A stretch of DNA of 64,000 bases from JAXGRD01 sp040766105 (GTDB lineage Bacteria; Bacillota; Clostridia; Peptostreptococcales; Anaerovoracaceae): assembly GCA_040766105.1 (NCBI GenBank), contig JAXGRD010000005.1:62001-126000 (forward strand). The letters run 5' to 3'. Both the position numbers and the translations under genes were made by a program. This document shows, in pieces, positions 8,432 to 17,048 of this stretch. The notes under the pieces were generated by a model. The model saw only the letters and a program-made list of their open reading frames with translations, was not told the DNA's origin and did not search any database. Position 1 is the first letter of the stretch, and each line of letters starts with the position of its first letter.

Positions 8432-9181
8432 ATGATTATCATCAAGTCCAAGAACGAGATAGAGTTGATGAGAGAATCGGGAAAGGTGACGGGATATATT
8501 CTTAAGTCACTGGAGGACATCATCAAACCCGGGATATCAACATTGGAAATTGACAGATATGTTTCTAAAATCATCAAAGAAAACAACATGACGCCTACCT
8601 TCTTGGGTTATCAGGGGTTTCCGGCAAGTATATGCGCTTCCATCAACGAAGAAGTAGTACATGGGATTCCAACCAAGAAGCGAATATTGCGGGAAGGGGA
8701 CATCATCAGCATCGATGTGGGCTGTACCTATAAGGGTTACGTCACCGATGCGGCGAGAACCTACCCCGTTGGAAAAGTGGGCGATGAAGCGCAGCAAATC
8801 ATGGATACGGCAAGAGAATCCTTCTTCGCGGGACTGGAGTTCTGCAAGAAGGGATACCGATTGACGGACATATCCAGTGCCATCCAAGAGAGGGTGGAAG
8901 CAGACGGATTCGGTGTAATCCGAGATCTGGTCGGCCACGGTGTGGGCAGGCAGATGCATGAAGAGCCGCAAATACCCAATTACGGCAGGCCGGGAAGAGG
9001 CCCCAGACTGGCAGAGGGAATGGTTTTCGCCATTGAACCTATGATCACGGAGGGGACTTATGAAATCGAAGTGCTGCAGGACAACTGGACTATAGTAACA
9101 GCTGACAGAAAATTGGCTGCGCATTATGAAAATACTGTTGTTATCACTGATGGTGAGCCTGAATTGCTCACCTTGCAATAA
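8432..9181 (+). CDS. map: Methionine aminopeptidase, type I
   Basis: 249 aa, the length of short type I enzymes without a zinc N-domain. It removes the initiator Met from new proteins. The dinuclear metal site is complete: DVGCTYKGYVTDAARTYP (two Asp), GHGVGRQMHEEP (His), AIEPMITEG (Glu) and HYENTVVIT (Glu). The gene sits between adk and infA as is usual in Firmicutes. Confidence 0.97.
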   Translation: MIIIKSKNEIELMRESGKVTGYILKSLEDIIKPGISTLEIDRYVSKIIKENNMTPTFLGYQGFPASICASINEEVVHGIPTKKRILREGDIISIDVGCTYKGYVTDAARTYPVGKVGDEAQQIMDTARESFFAGLEFCKKGYRLTDISSAIQERVEADGFGVIRDLVGHGVGRQMHEEPQIPNYGRPGRGPRLAEGMVFAIEPMITEGTYEIEVLQDNWTIVTADRKLAAHYENTVVITDGEPELLTLQ

Positions 9182-9197
9182 AAGAGGTGAAAAAGAT

Positions 9198-9419
9198 ATG
9201 GCAAAAAAAGATGTTATAGAAGCAGAGGGCATCGTAGTAGATGCACAACCCAATGCCATGTTTGTTGTTGAGCTGGAAGGCTCGGGGCACAAGGTGCTGG
9301 CAACTGTTTCGGGAAAAATCAGAATGAACTTCATACGAATCCTGCCGGGAGACAAAGTAAAGGTGGAGCTTTCCCCCTACGACTTGACCCGCGGCAGAAT
9401 CACGTGGAGAGGCAAGTGA
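9198..9419 (+). CDS. infA: Translation initiation factor IF-1
   Basis: 73 aa, an S1/OB-fold protein starting MAKKDVIEAEGIVVDAQPNAMF and ending LTRGRITWRGK. It blocks the ribosomal A site during initiation. An upstream in-frame ATG at 9126 inside map is rejected, because AAAGAGGTG precedes 9198 and IF-1 begins at MAKKD. The small KOW-domain gene often found between map and infA in clostridia is absent. Confidence 0.97.
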   Translation: MAKKDVIEAEGIVVDAQPNAMFVVELEGSGHKVLATVSGKIRMNFIRILPGDKVKVELSPYDLTRGRITWRGK

Positions 9420-9431
9420 GGAGGTTTCTAA

Positions 9432-9545
9432 ATGAAAGTAAGAGCATCCGTAAAACCGATCTGCGAAAAGTGTAAGGTAATCAAGAGAAATGGCAAAGTT
9501 ATGGTCATTTGCGAAAATCCTAAGCATAAGCAGAAGCAAGGTTAA
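9432..9545 (+). CDS. rpmJ: 50S ribosomal protein L36, zinc type
   Basis: 37 aa, MKVRASVKPICEKCKVIKR..., with the four zinc ligands C11, C14, C27 and H32. GAGGTTTCT precedes the ATG. It is a very short gene that is easily missed, but its sequence is unmistakable. Confidence 0.97.
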   Translation: MKVRASVKPICEKCKVIKRNGKVMVICENPKHKQKQG

Positions 9546-9551
9546 TCAATT

Positions 9552-9664
9552 GGCTGACGGGAGTCAGCAGTAGTAGTTATCAGAATCCGCAAAGTCGCGG
9601 ATGAAACGAACATCCCGTTTATATTGCGCCCCGAGGCCGGTAAGCCTTGCAGGTAGCGCGACGG
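9552..9664 (+). promoter_or_regulatory. Structured 5' leader before rpsM (putative ribosomal-protein leader)
   Basis: The 141-nt rpmJ-rpsM gap holds three successive dyads. GCTGAC/GTCAGC is at 9553-9558 and 9563-9568. ATCCGC/GCGGAT is at 9585-9590 and 9597-9602. A nested fold has CCGT/ACGG (9615-9618, 9661-9664) around GCGC/GCGC (9626-9629, 9656-9659) around GAGGC/GCCTT. No U-run follows, so they are not plain terminators. The first gene pair downstream includes S4, which autoregulates the alpha operon in other bacteria. A leader that binds S4 is an inference. Confidence 0.45.
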
Positions 9665-9686
9665 AAGATGGGAACAGGAGGAGAAA

Positions 9687-10058
9687 ATGGCTCGAATAGC
9701 CGGAGTGGACTTACCAAGAGAAAAAAGAGTGGACATCGGACTGACCTATATCTTTGGAATCGGCAGACCGACAGCACTGGCAATCCTGGAAAAAACAGGG
9801 ATTGACCCAAGCACAAGAGTAAAAGACCTTTCCGAAGAAGAAGCAGGAAAGATCAGACACGTCATTGACGAAGACTACATGGTAGAAGGTGACCTTCGAA
9901 GAGATGTATCTTTGAACGTGAAGAGACTGATGGAAATCGGCTGCTACAGAGGAATCAGGCACAGAAGAGGACTTCCCGTGAGAGGTCAGAAAACAAAAAC
10001 CAACGCCAGAACTCGAAAAGGCCCCAAGAAGACTGTTGGCCGTAAGAAGAAAGCGTAG
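9687..10058 (+). CDS. rpsM: 30S ribosomal protein S13
   Basis: 123 aa. It starts MARIAGVDLPREKRVDIGLTYIFGIG and ends with the Arg/Lys-rich tail (RGQKTKTNARTRKGPKK) that contacts P-site tRNA. S13 bridges the subunit head to the large subunit. First gene of the alpha operon, with GGAGG 8 nt upstream. Confidence 0.98.
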   Translation: MARIAGVDLPREKRVDIGLTYIFGIGRPTALAILEKTGIDPSTRVKDLSEEEAGKIRHVIDEDYMVEGDLRRDVSLNVKRLMEIGCYRGIRHRRGLPVRGQKTKTNARTRKGPKKTVGRKKKA

Positions 10059-10075
10059 TAAGGAGGTAGAATATC

Positions 10076-10474
10076 ATGGCTAAGACAATGAAAAAAGCAA
10101 CCAGAAAAAAGAAGAGAGATCGTAAGAATATAGAAAAAGGCCAAGCTCATATTCAGTCTACCTTCAATAACACATTGATTACTTTGACAGATTTAAGCGG
10201 AAACGCTTTGTCATGGTCCAGCGCAGGATCCCTGGGATTTAAGGGCTCCAGAAAATCCACACCTTTTGCGGCGCAAATGGCAGCAGAAGAGGCGGCAAAG
10301 GGCGCTATGGAGCATGGATTAAAGACGGTAGAAGTATACGTTAAGGGACCGGGATCCGGAAGAGAAGCAGCCATCAGAGCACTGCAGGCAGCCGGACTGG
10401 ATATCACCATGATCAAGGATATCACACCCATCCCACACAACGGATGCAGACCGCCCAAACGTAGAAGAGTCTAA
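10076..10474 (+). CDS. rpsK: 30S ribosomal protein S11
   Basis: 132 aa with the S11 hallmarks AHIQSTFNNTLITLTD, SAGSLGFKGSRKSTPFAAQ and the C-terminal DITPIPHNGCRPPKRRRV. It lies on the platform near the mRNA exit. AAGGAGG is 10 nt upstream. An internal ATG two codons further in MAKTMKK is less well placed. Confidence 0.98.
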   Translation: MAKTMKKATRKKKRDRKNIEKGQAHIQSTFNNTLITLTDLSGNALSWSSAGSLGFKGSRKSTPFAAQMAAEEAAKGAMEHGLKTVEVYVKGPGSGREAAIRALQAAGLDITMIKDITPIPHNGCRPPKRRRV

Positions 10475-10494
10475 TTGAAAGGAGGAGAAAATCA

Positions 10495-11118
10495 ATGGCA
10501 AGATATACAGATGCTAACTGCAGATTGTGCAGAAGAGAAGGGCAAAAGCTTTTCCTGAAAGGGGAAAGATGCTACAGCACAAAATGTGCAATGGAAAGAA
10601 GAAATTTCCCTCCCGGACAACACGGACAGGGCAGAAGATCCAAGATATCCGAGTACGGAATCCAGCTGAGAGAAAAGCAAAAGGCAAAGAGATTCTACGG
10701 ATTGCAGGAAACACAGTTTAGAAATCTATTTGAAAAAGCAGCTAGAAAGCAGGGTAAGACAGGTGAAAACCTTTTGATTGCTCTGGAAACAAGACTGGAC
10801 AACGTGGTATTCAGACTGGGATTCGCTTCTTCCAGAAAAGAAGCAAGACAGTTGGTCGTCCACGGTCACTTCACAGTAAACGGCAAGAAGGTAGACGTTC
10901 CGTCCTACACCGTTCAGCCGGGTGACGTGATCAAAGTCAAGGAGAGAAGCACAAGCTCTCCAAAGTTCAAGGAAGTAAAAGAAATGGCTATTACAGTTCC
11001 GTCCTGGATTACAGTTGATGTGTCCAAGCTGGAAGGAAACATTGTAACCATACCTACAAGAGAGGAAATTGACACACCCATCGCGGAACACCTGATTGTA
11101 GAATTGTACTCCAAGTAA
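10495..11118 (+). CDS. rpsD: 30S ribosomal protein S4, zinc-binding form
   Basis: 207 aa. S4 nucleates 16S assembly. The N-terminal zinc knuckle is complete (C9, C12, C26, C31 in CRLC...CYSTKC), and the S4 RNA-binding domain LDNVVFRLGFASSRKEARQLVVHGHFTVNGKKV lies in the middle. Here rpsD is inside the alpha operon, unlike Bacillus where it is separate. Confidence 0.98.
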   Translation: MARYTDANCRLCRREGQKLFLKGERCYSTKCAMERRNFPPGQHGQGRRSKISEYGIQLREKQKAKRFYGLQETQFRNLFEKAARKQGKTGENLLIALETRLDNVVFRLGFASSRKEARQLVVHGHFTVNGKKVDVPSYTVQPGDVIKVKERSTSSPKFKEVKEMAITVPSWITVDVSKLEGNIVTIPTREEIDTPIAEHLIVELYSK

Positions 11119-11164
11119 GGAGCTTTATAGTTAACACTACTTGGAACATGAAGGAGGATTTTTA

Positions 11165-12115
11165 ATGATTGAAATTGAAAAACCGACAGTCGAATGTATA
11201 TTTTCAGATGAAGATGCGAACTACGGTAAGTTCATCGTAGAACCTCTCGAAAGAGGATATGGAACGACCTTGGGTAACAGCTTGAGAAGAATACTCTTAA
11301 GCTCCCTCCCGGGTGCAGCAGTGGTATCGGTGAAGATCGATGGAATACTCCATGAGTTTTCCACCATTCCCGGAGCCAAAGAAGACGTGACAGAAATCAT
11401 TTTGAACCTGAAGAAGCTGTCTGTCAGGCTAACGGGGCAGGAAGATGCCAAGCGAGTCATCATCAATGAAGTGGGACCAAAGGAAGTAACGGCCGCAGAC
11501 ATTGTCGGTGATCTGGACGTGGAAATCTTCAACCCGGACCTGCACATCGCCACACTGGAAGAAAACGCCAGCCTGGTAATGGAAATCAACTTGGCCAAGG
11601 GCAGGGGATACGTTCTGGCAGAACAGAACAAGAATGAAAACACCCCCATTGCCGTCATCCCGGTTGACTCCATTTATACACCGGTGCGAAAAGTAAACTT
11701 CTCCGTGGAAGACACCCGTGTGGGACAGGTCACAGACTACGATAAGTTGATTCTTGAAATCTGGACCGACGGCTCCATTACACCTAAAGAAGGGGTTTCC
11801 ATCGGTGCCAAAATCATGCAGGAACACTTGAACCTGTTTGTGCAGCTGACGGATGATACCGAAGGCATGGAAATCATGGTGGAGAAGGAAGAAGACCAGA
11901 AGGAGAAGGCATTGGAGATGACCATCGAAGAGTTGGAGCTTTCCGTACGTTCCTTCAACTGCCTCAAGAGAGCAAATATCAACACCGTGGAAGAGTTGAC
12001 CCATAAGTCGGAAGAAGACATGATGAAGGTGAGAAACCTCGGTAAAAAATCACTTGACGAAGTGAAGCTAAAGCTCATCGAGCTTGGCCTGGGCCTTCGC
12101 AAGACAGATGACTAA
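11165..12115 (+). CDS. rpoA: RNA polymerase subunit alpha
   Basis: 316 aa. The N-terminal domain drives assembly (YGTTLGNSLRRILLSSLPGAAV; residues 1 to about 230). After an acidic linker, the C-terminal domain (SFNCLKRANINTVEELTHKSEEDM...NLGKKSLDEVKLKL) binds UP elements and activators. The ATG at 11165 follows AAGGAGG. An in-frame start at 11141 lacks a ribosome site and adds eight unrelated residues. Confidence 0.98.
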   Translation: MIEIEKPTVECIFSDEDANYGKFIVEPLERGYGTTLGNSLRRILLSSLPGAAVVSVKIDGILHEFSTIPGAKEDVTEIILNLKKLSVRLTGQEDAKRVIINEVGPKEVTAADIVGDLDVEIFNPDLHIATLEENASLVMEINLAKGRGYVLAEQNKNENTPIAVIPVDSIYTPVRKVNFSVEDTRVGQVTDYDKLILEIWTDGSITPKEGVSIGAKIMQEHLNLFVQLTDDTEGMEIMVEKEEDQKEKALEMTIEELELSVRSFNCLKRANINTVEELTHKSEEDMMKVRNLGKKSLDEVKLKLIELGLGLRKTDD

Positions 12116-12135
12116 AGAAAGGAGAGCACCCGGAG

Positions 12136-12477
12136 ATGAATGGATATAGAAAACTGGGCAGACCTACGGCTCATCGTAAAGCGATGCTTCGCAACATCGT
12201 GACCGATCTTCTCAGAGAAGAGAGAATCTCGACAACAGAGCACAGAGCTAAGGAAGCCAAAAGAGCTGCAGAAAAAATGATCACTCTTGCAAAGCGTGGT
12301 GATCTGCACGCCAGACGACAGGTACTATCATATGTCTATGACGAAGATGTAGTGACCAAGTTGTTTGAAGAGATTGCACCCAAGTATGCCGACAGAAATG
12401 GCGGTTACACAAGAATATTGAAGTTAGGACCCAGAAGAGGGGACGACGCTGAAACAGTATTTTTAGAGCTAGTTTAA
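12136..12477 (+). CDS. rplQ: 50S ribosomal protein L17
   Basis: 113 aa, the normal short L17. It starts MNGYRKLGRPTAHRKAMLRNIVTDLL and ends with RNGGYTRILKLGPRRGDDAETVFLELV. It is the last gene of the alpha operon, followed after 13 nt by a strong terminator. Confidence 0.98.
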   Translation: MNGYRKLGRPTAHRKAMLRNIVTDLLREERISTTEHRAKEAKRAAEKMITLAKRGDLHARRQVLSYVYDEDVVTKLFEEIAPKYADRNGGYTRILKLGPRRGDDAETVFLELV

Positions 12478-12490
12478 TCATGAATACACT

Positions 12491-12520
12491 AAAACACCGT
12501 GATATAAGTCACGGTGTTTT
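12491..12520 (+). terminator. Terminator of the alpha operon
   Basis: A 12-bp perfect stem (AAAACACCGTGA / TCACGGTGTTTT) around a 6-nt loop, with A-run and T-run flanks, so it could work in both directions. It separates the ribosomal genes from the PadR operon, whose -35 starts 4 nt later. Confidence 0.9.
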
Positions 12521-12523
12521 AAC

Positions 12524-12573
12524 TTGACAAACATATCGTCGTCCGTTATATTAACTATAACGGACGACGATAT
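12524..12573 (+). promoter_or_regulatory. padR promoter with overlapping 18-bp palindromic operator
   Basis: TTGACA (12524-12529), a 17-nt spacer and TATATT (12547-12552) form a strong sigma-A type promoter. A perfect inverted repeat with 18-bp arms (ATATCGTCGTCCGTTATA, 12533-12550, and its complement, 12556-12573) and a 5-nt centre covers the spacer, the -10 and the start region. PadR regulators commonly bind such dyads and repress their own operon. That PadR binds this one is inferred from position. Confidence 0.88.
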
Positions 12574-12611
12574 ATCGTTTCCGGATATAAATCGATACAA
12601 AGGAGAAACAA

Positions 12612-12935
12612 ATGGGTCAAGAAAATCAAGCACTGACGGAAGGCGTCTACTACATTCTGATTTCGTTGTACACACCTCTTCACGGATACGGAATCATGCT
12701 GAATGTGGAGGAACTGACACAGGGTCGAGTAAGACTGTCTCCAGGGACCCTATACGGCGCTTTACGCACCCTTTTGGAGCGGGGATGGATCGATGTCTAT
12801 TCTCATGATAAAGACAGCGGAAAGAAGGAATATGTCGTTACGGATGCAGGAAAAGAGGCTGTATCTGATGAGATTCATCGCTTAAAGGAATTGTTAACCA
12901 ACGGAGAGATCATCCAAGGAGGGGCAAGCAGATGA
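12612..12935 (+). CDS. PadR-family transcriptional regulator
   Basis: 107 aa winged-helix protein of the short PadR (PadR-s2) kind. The core is LTEGVYYILISLYTPLHGYGIMLNVEELTQGRVRLSPGTLYGALRTLLERGWI, with a beta-wing SGKKEYVVTDAGKEA and a C-terminal dimerisation helix. It starts at the ATG after AAAGGAGA. Its stop overlaps the next gene (ATGA), so it is co-translated with the two DUF2812 proteins, an arrangement common in clostridia. The ligand is unknown. Confidence 0.93.
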   Translation: MGQENQALTEGVYYILISLYTPLHGYGIMLNVEELTQGRVRLSPGTLYGALRTLLERGWIDVYSHDKDSGKKEYVVTDAGKEAVSDEIHRLKELLTNGEIIQGGASR

Positions 12936-13483
12936 AAAAGACGGTAATAAAGCTGTTCCTAGGGATAGACTATAAAAAGGAAGAGGCGTGGATTAATAAG
13001 ATGGCGGCGGATGGATGGCTTCTTGTAAAGAGAGGTATCGCCAGGTTTGTTTTTGAAAAAGGAGAGCCGGAGACCTACGAGTATCGAATGGAGTGGGGAC
13101 AGTTTCCGCCAAAATCCATGTGGGGGAAAGACTATGCCTTGGTTCAAAGTGAAATGGGGGTGGTACAGGCAGCGACTTACAACATGTGGAACTACTGGCG
13201 TCGCAAAAAAGATGGGCACCCCTTTGATCTATTTTCTGATATAGATTCTCAGATGATGCATTTAAAGCGGATGCTGAAAGCCATGGTTCCCATAGCCATG
13301 CTATTTTTGGTGGTTGGGATAATGATTATCATAGACCTATGCTTTGGGATGGCGGAGTGGACCTATGGCTACATACTGTGGATGGGATGCACCTTATTGG
13401 TAGCGGGAATTAACGCTATTGCTGCGGGAAGAATATGGAGAAAAATGCGTTCACTCCAAAGAGAGAGGAGGTTTCGAGAATGA
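12932..13483 (+). CDS. DUF2812 membrane protein, copy 1
   Basis: 183 aa. The N-terminal half has the DUF2812 pattern (MKKTVIKLFLGIDYKKEEAWINKMAADGWLLV ... YEYRMEW). Two hydrophobic segments lie near residues 112-135 and 145-166, then a basic tail follows. DUF2812 proteins have no established function but recur directly after padR genes, which suggests they act in the response the regulator controls. The ATGA overlaps padR, and the stop overlaps the start of copy 2 (ATGA). Confidence 0.85.
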   Translation: MKKTVIKLFLGIDYKKEEAWINKMAADGWLLVKRGIARFVFEKGEPETYEYRMEWGQFPPKSMWGKDYALVQSEMGVVQAATYNMWNYWRRKKDGHPFDLFSDIDSQMMHLKRMLKAMVPIAMLFLVVGIMIIIDLCFGMAEWTYGYILWMGCTLLVAGINAIAAGRIWRKMRSLQRERRFRE

Positions 13484-14034
13484 AAAAGACGGTTCGAAAG
13501 TTGTTCTGGGTCTGGGACTTTGAAAAAGAAGAGGCTTGGATTAACGAAATGGCAGCAGAAGGATGGCATTTAGTTCGCGTGGGCTTCCTGAAATATGTCT
13601 TTGAGAAGTTTGAACCGGGCATGTATGGATACCGAATGGAGCTCCTGGAAGAATCCCCAACTTCTCAATGGGGAAAAGAGTACATTAAAATTTGTGAAGA
13701 TGCGGGAATCGAGAAGGTGGGGACCTACTATCGATGGGTCTACTGGCGGAGAAAAAGCGAACATGGGGAGTTTGATCTCTACTCGGACCTAGACTCTCGC
13801 ATCGCTCATTTGCAGCGGATCATAAACCTAATCAATGTAGCTATCGCCGTGGTATTTTTTGCAGGTGTATTGAATTTCTATGACTACCTTATCAGCTCCG
13901 GAGAGGAGAGGGATTTAATAGAGCTGCTATTGGGCGGTGGTCTTCTAATCTTTGGCTACTTTGCCGTGAAGGGTATGAAGAGGGTGCGAAGTAATTTGGA
14001 CACCATGAAGGAGCACCGCGTCCTACATGAATAG
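13480..14034 (+). CDS. DUF2812 membrane protein, copy 2
   Basis: 184 aa, clearly paralogous to the preceding protein: both begin MKKTV.KLF and share EEAWIN.MAA.GW.LV and the two-helix C-terminal half. Start chosen at 13480 (ATGA overlap, GGAGG upstream) rather than 13435. It arose by tandem duplication. Its stop directly abuts the stop of the convergent AI-2E transporter gene with no terminator between them. Confidence 0.85.
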   Translation: MKKTVRKLFWVWDFEKEEAWINEMAAEGWHLVRVGFLKYVFEKFEPGMYGYRMELLEESPTSQWGKEYIKICEDAGIEKVGTYYRWVYWRRKSEHGEFDLYSDLDSRIAHLQRIINLINVAIAVVFFAGVLNFYDYLISSGEERDLIELLLGGGLLIFGYFAVKGMKRVRSNLDTMKEHRVLHE

Positions 14035-15285
14035 TTACTCTTCTTTGGGGACATCTACCGGGATGTCCTCTTCTTCTCGTGCAAAGGCAGTCTCCACATC
14101 CAACTTGCGTTCTCGTTTCCGTACCCACTTCTGAACATACAGTTGGACAATACCGGCGATCGGTACAGCGATGATCATTCCAACTAAGCCTCCGTAAGCA
14201 CCACCGATGGTGACGGCTAGGAGAACAAAGAGGGGGTGAAGTCCTGTGGATCCGCCCACGACTCTGGGATAAATCAGGTTGGCATCGATCTGCTGTACAA
14301 CCAGTAGAACGACAATGGCCAAGAGCCCTTCCTTCACACCGCTGGTAAGGAGGCCGATGAGGAAGGCAGGGATGGTTCCAATGACCGGTCCGAAGTAGGG
14401 GATGACATTGGCAATACCTGCAAAGATTCCCAGGAAGACCGCAAACTTTAAACCGATGATGGTAAAGCCGATGGAAGTCAATATTGCAACGATTAGGGCA
14501 TCCAAGAGAACCCCTCTCACGAACTGGGAAACAATCCCGTTGATGTCATGAAGATTGTTGTTGATGGTAACAGCAATTCTCTGTGGGAAGATGAGAAGGA
14601 GTAGTTTGTTCCATATATTGAGGAAGATATCCTTGTCATAGGAGAGGTAGATGCTTACAACCAAGCCGATGGCTATGTTTACAATGCTTCCTCCTATACT
14701 TTTTACAGTAGCAACGACAGAACCCGAACTGAGGTTTTCAGAAAGCCATTTTAGCAGTTTATTGACGAATTCCTGTGCACGATCTGAAAGCATGCCAGAG
14801 GGAATCTCGTTTACCCATGCCTTGATGGTTTCTTCATAGGTTAGGATGGTGTTGCTGAACCGTGTCATCATCTTGGGAAGACTGTCCATAACCAACTGTC
14901 CGCCAATCATGGCAACAAAGCCATATATGAGCGCAATCAGAGCAGCGAGAATAACCAAATAGGCAACCAAAACAGAAAACAGTCGATTCCGCTTTTGTCG
15001 TTTTACATCTTTCACCGGATCATCCAGTGAAGGGAAGGCCTTGAAGAAGAGCCTTCGATAGATAAGGGTTACCAGGGGATTGAGAAGATATGCGATAAAC
15101 ATCCCTATGAAGAGGGGCGCCAGTGCACTTAAAAAACTGGATACCCCCTTATATACCGAGGTGGAAATCACATCCAGATTCTTGAAGATGAAGTAAAGTG
15201 CAAAAAGTAAAAATGCCGTTACGACAATAAACAAGATGTATCGTTTCAAAGTGTTATCTTTAAAAAAGTCTTTTATATTTCCCAT
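14035..15285 (-). CDS. AI-2E family transporter
   Basis: 416 aa membrane protein with about eight predicted helices. It has the central soluble-looking segment typical of the TqsA/YdiK/PerM family and the C-terminal signature (GVLLDALIVAILTSIGFTIIGLKFAVFLGIFAGIANVIPYFGPVIG). Family members export autoinducer-2 or act as small-ion exchangers, and the substrate cannot be read from sequence. The C-terminal tail is acidic. Confidence 0.9.
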   Translation of the reverse strand: MGNIKDFFKDNTLKRYILFIVVTAFLLFALYFIFKNLDVISTSVYKGVSSFLSALAPLFIGMFIAYLLNPLVTLIYRRLFFKAFPSLDDPVKDVKRQKRNRLFSVLVAYLVILAALIALIYGFVAMIGGQLVMDSLPKMMTRFSNTILTYEETIKAWVNEIPSGMLSDRAQEFVNKLLKWLSENLSSGSVVATVKSIGGSIVNIAIGLVVSIYLSYDKDIFLNIWNKLLLLIFPQRIAVTINNNLHDINGIVSQFVRGVLLDALIVAILTSIGFTIIGLKFAVFLGIFAGIANVIPYFGPVIGTIPAFLIGLLTSGVKEGLLAIVVLLVVQQIDANLIYPRVVGGSTGLHPLFVLLAVTIGGAYGGLVGMIIAVPIAGIVQLYVQKWVRKRERKLDVETAFAREEEDIPVDVPKEE

Positions 15286-15316
15286 GATTATCTCCGCTCA
15301 GTTATATCCTTCGGTT

Positions 15317-15345
15317 ATTATATCGAAAACGCCGGTAAATTACAA
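15317..15345 (-). promoter_or_regulatory. Promoter of the AI-2E transporter gene
   Basis: On the minus strand TTGTAA (complement of 15340-15345), a 17-nt spacer and a perfect TATAAT (complement of 15317-15322) lie 32 nt before the ATG. The -35 abuts the stop codon of the upstream epimerase gene. Confidence 0.7.
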
Positions 15346-16380
15346 TTACTCCTTGTTGCAAGCCTTCCTAATCCTGCCCTGCTCTCGGAGGAAAACGATC
15401 GTATCATTTAGAGTTTCCTTCATGTCCCTCGTCCAATAGCCCAGTTCTCGGTCCGCCTTTTCGTGGCTGAAGTTGGAATTGCTGGAGAGGGTATATAGGC
15501 TGTAGCCGGTAAACAAGGGCGGTTGCCGGCGCACCTTATAATACAGTTCTGCCAAGGGTACGATGAAATTTACAAATCGAAGAGAGAGGATTTTTCGGAT
15601 TTTTTTCTTCCCGCTTACATCGTGCATCAGATCAACCATTTCTTTGATGGTGTAATATCGGTTGGAAAGGATATAGCACTGACCGCTTTTTCCCTTGTCG
15701 ACTGCCGCCAATATACCATTGGCCACGTCCCTGACATCCACAAAGTCATAGCCGCCATCGATGAGAGCGGTAAGACTGCCGTTAATGTAATCGATAACCA
15801 GTTGATTTAGGTGATTATGACCGTAGTCGTTGGGACCGATAATTCCGGAGGGATGAACCACGATGGGATGCAGGCCACTCTTCTCACTATCCAGTACCAG
15901 TTGGGTTGCCTCTGCCTTTGTCTTGGCATAGAGACCTTCGACATCATCAGGGTCAAATTTGTCCACCTCGGACATTCGTTGCCCATTTGGGCGCTCGGGT
16001 ATGGCATGGACGGAACTGACATAGAGAAGATTTGTGATCTGATGCTCCAGGCAGGAGTCGATGATATTTTTCGTTCCGGTCACATTGACATCCACCACCT
16101 TTTGATCGTATTTGGACGCGATGGTCACAATGCCTGCGGTATGAATCACGGTAACTTCATCGTAGCACTTGTCCAATGTAAAAAGGGAACGGAGGGATTG
16201 CTTGTCCCTTACATCGCCTCTCACGATTTCTATATTTGTCGTCTCGGTGATCCCCAAGCACGCTGTATTCTCAGTGGGCAGGGCAAGACAACGAACGTGC
16301 TCACCCCGATCCAACAGGAGTTTTACCAATGTATTGCCCAGATGCCCAAAGGCGCCGGTGACGATGTACAGTTTAGACAT
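15346..16380 (-). CDS. NAD(P)-dependent epimerase/dehydratase (extended SDR)
   Basis: 344 aa from MSKLYIVTGAFGHLGNTLVKLL. The Rossmann TGxxGxxG variant (TGAFGHLG) binds the nucleotide cofactor, and YAKTKAEA carries the catalytic Tyr and Lys (YxxxK). It resembles the dihydroflavonol-4-reductase-like branch, and the substrate is unknown. The GTG at 16398 is rejected because AGGAAGG lies between it and the ATG. Translation begins just after the nuclease stop, so both share an mRNA. Confidence 0.88.
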   Translation of the reverse strand: MSKLYIVTGAFGHLGNTLVKLLLDRGEHVRCLALPTENTACLGITETTNIEIVRGDVRDKQSLRSLFTLDKCYDEVTVIHTAGIVTIASKYDQKVVDVNVTGTKNIIDSCLEHQITNLLYVSSVHAIPERPNGQRMSEVDKFDPDDVEGLYAKTKAEATQLVLDSEKSGLHPIVVHPSGIIGPNDYGHNHLNQLVIDYINGSLTALIDGGYDFVDVRDVANGILAAVDKGKSGQCYILSNRYYTIKEMVDLMHDVSGKKKIRKILSLRFVNFIVPLAELYYKVRRQPPLFTGYSLYTLSSNSNFSHEKADRELGYWTRDMKETLNDTIVFLREQGRIRKACNKE

Positions 16381-16394
16381 GGATGCTACCTTCC

Positions 16395-16937
16395 TCACTT
16401 ATCCTCAAAGGCATCGACGGCCCAACCCCCACGGTTCTCTTCTCTGGCTTCTCTTTGCAGCTCGTAAAAGCGATCGGTATACTTTACATTGGGCGGATAA
16501 GTCCCTGCTCGCCCATGACCTTCTTTCAAAATCATCTCATTTAGCATCTTCCCATCCACATACACGTATGCCAGCAATCTCCCGTATTTATCCCGAGGGG
16601 AAACATCAAACTCAAGATAGACTTCTTCTCCGTCCACCATGCTTCTGGTGTACTCCGAGGCCACCTCCCCGTAGGGAGTGTTTTTGTCAGGGTCGGCGTG
16701 TACTGACTCGGGCGTGTCCAGACCGATGAGCCTGACCTTTTCTTCTTCTCCGTCCGCACGAATCACAAAGGTGTCCCCATCCACGACACGAATAACGGAA
16801 TAAGGACCTTCCCATTCCGTCATCTCTTCTGCGGTATTGGAATCTTCCTCCTGTGGAGAACAGCCGATCATAAAAAAGAAAACGAAGAGGAAGGCGAATA
16901 ACTGAATGGTTTGTTTTTTGGATTTTCGTTGAATCAT
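16395..16937 (-). CDS. Thermonuclease (SNase-like) lipoprotein
   Basis: 180 aa. A lysine-rich start, hydrophobic stretch and lipobox (FMIGC, Cys26) predict export and lipid anchoring. The SNase domain follows: VVDGDTFVI, RLIGLDTPESVH (catalytic Arg and Glu), and KYGRLLAYVYVDGKMLNEMI (second catalytic Arg). It probably degrades extracellular DNA/RNA in a calcium-dependent way. It overlaps the start region of the epimerase gene. Confidence 0.92.
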   Translation of the reverse strand: MIQRKSKKQTIQLFAFLFVFFFMIGCSPQEEDSNTAEEMTEWEGPYSVIRVVDGDTFVIRADGEEEKVRLIGLDTPESVHADPDKNTPYGEVASEYTRSMVDGEEVYLEFDVSPRDKYGRLLAYVYVDGKMLNEMILKEGHGRAGTYPPNVKYTDRFYELQREAREENRGGWAVDAFEDK

Positions 16938-17048
16938 TACTACTGTCTCCTAATCTTACCTGAACAGTATAACATTTTACGGTGGAGAAAAGTAGGGTTC
17001 AAAAAGAAGATGGATTTTACCTATAACAATAGAGGAATATGGGATATA

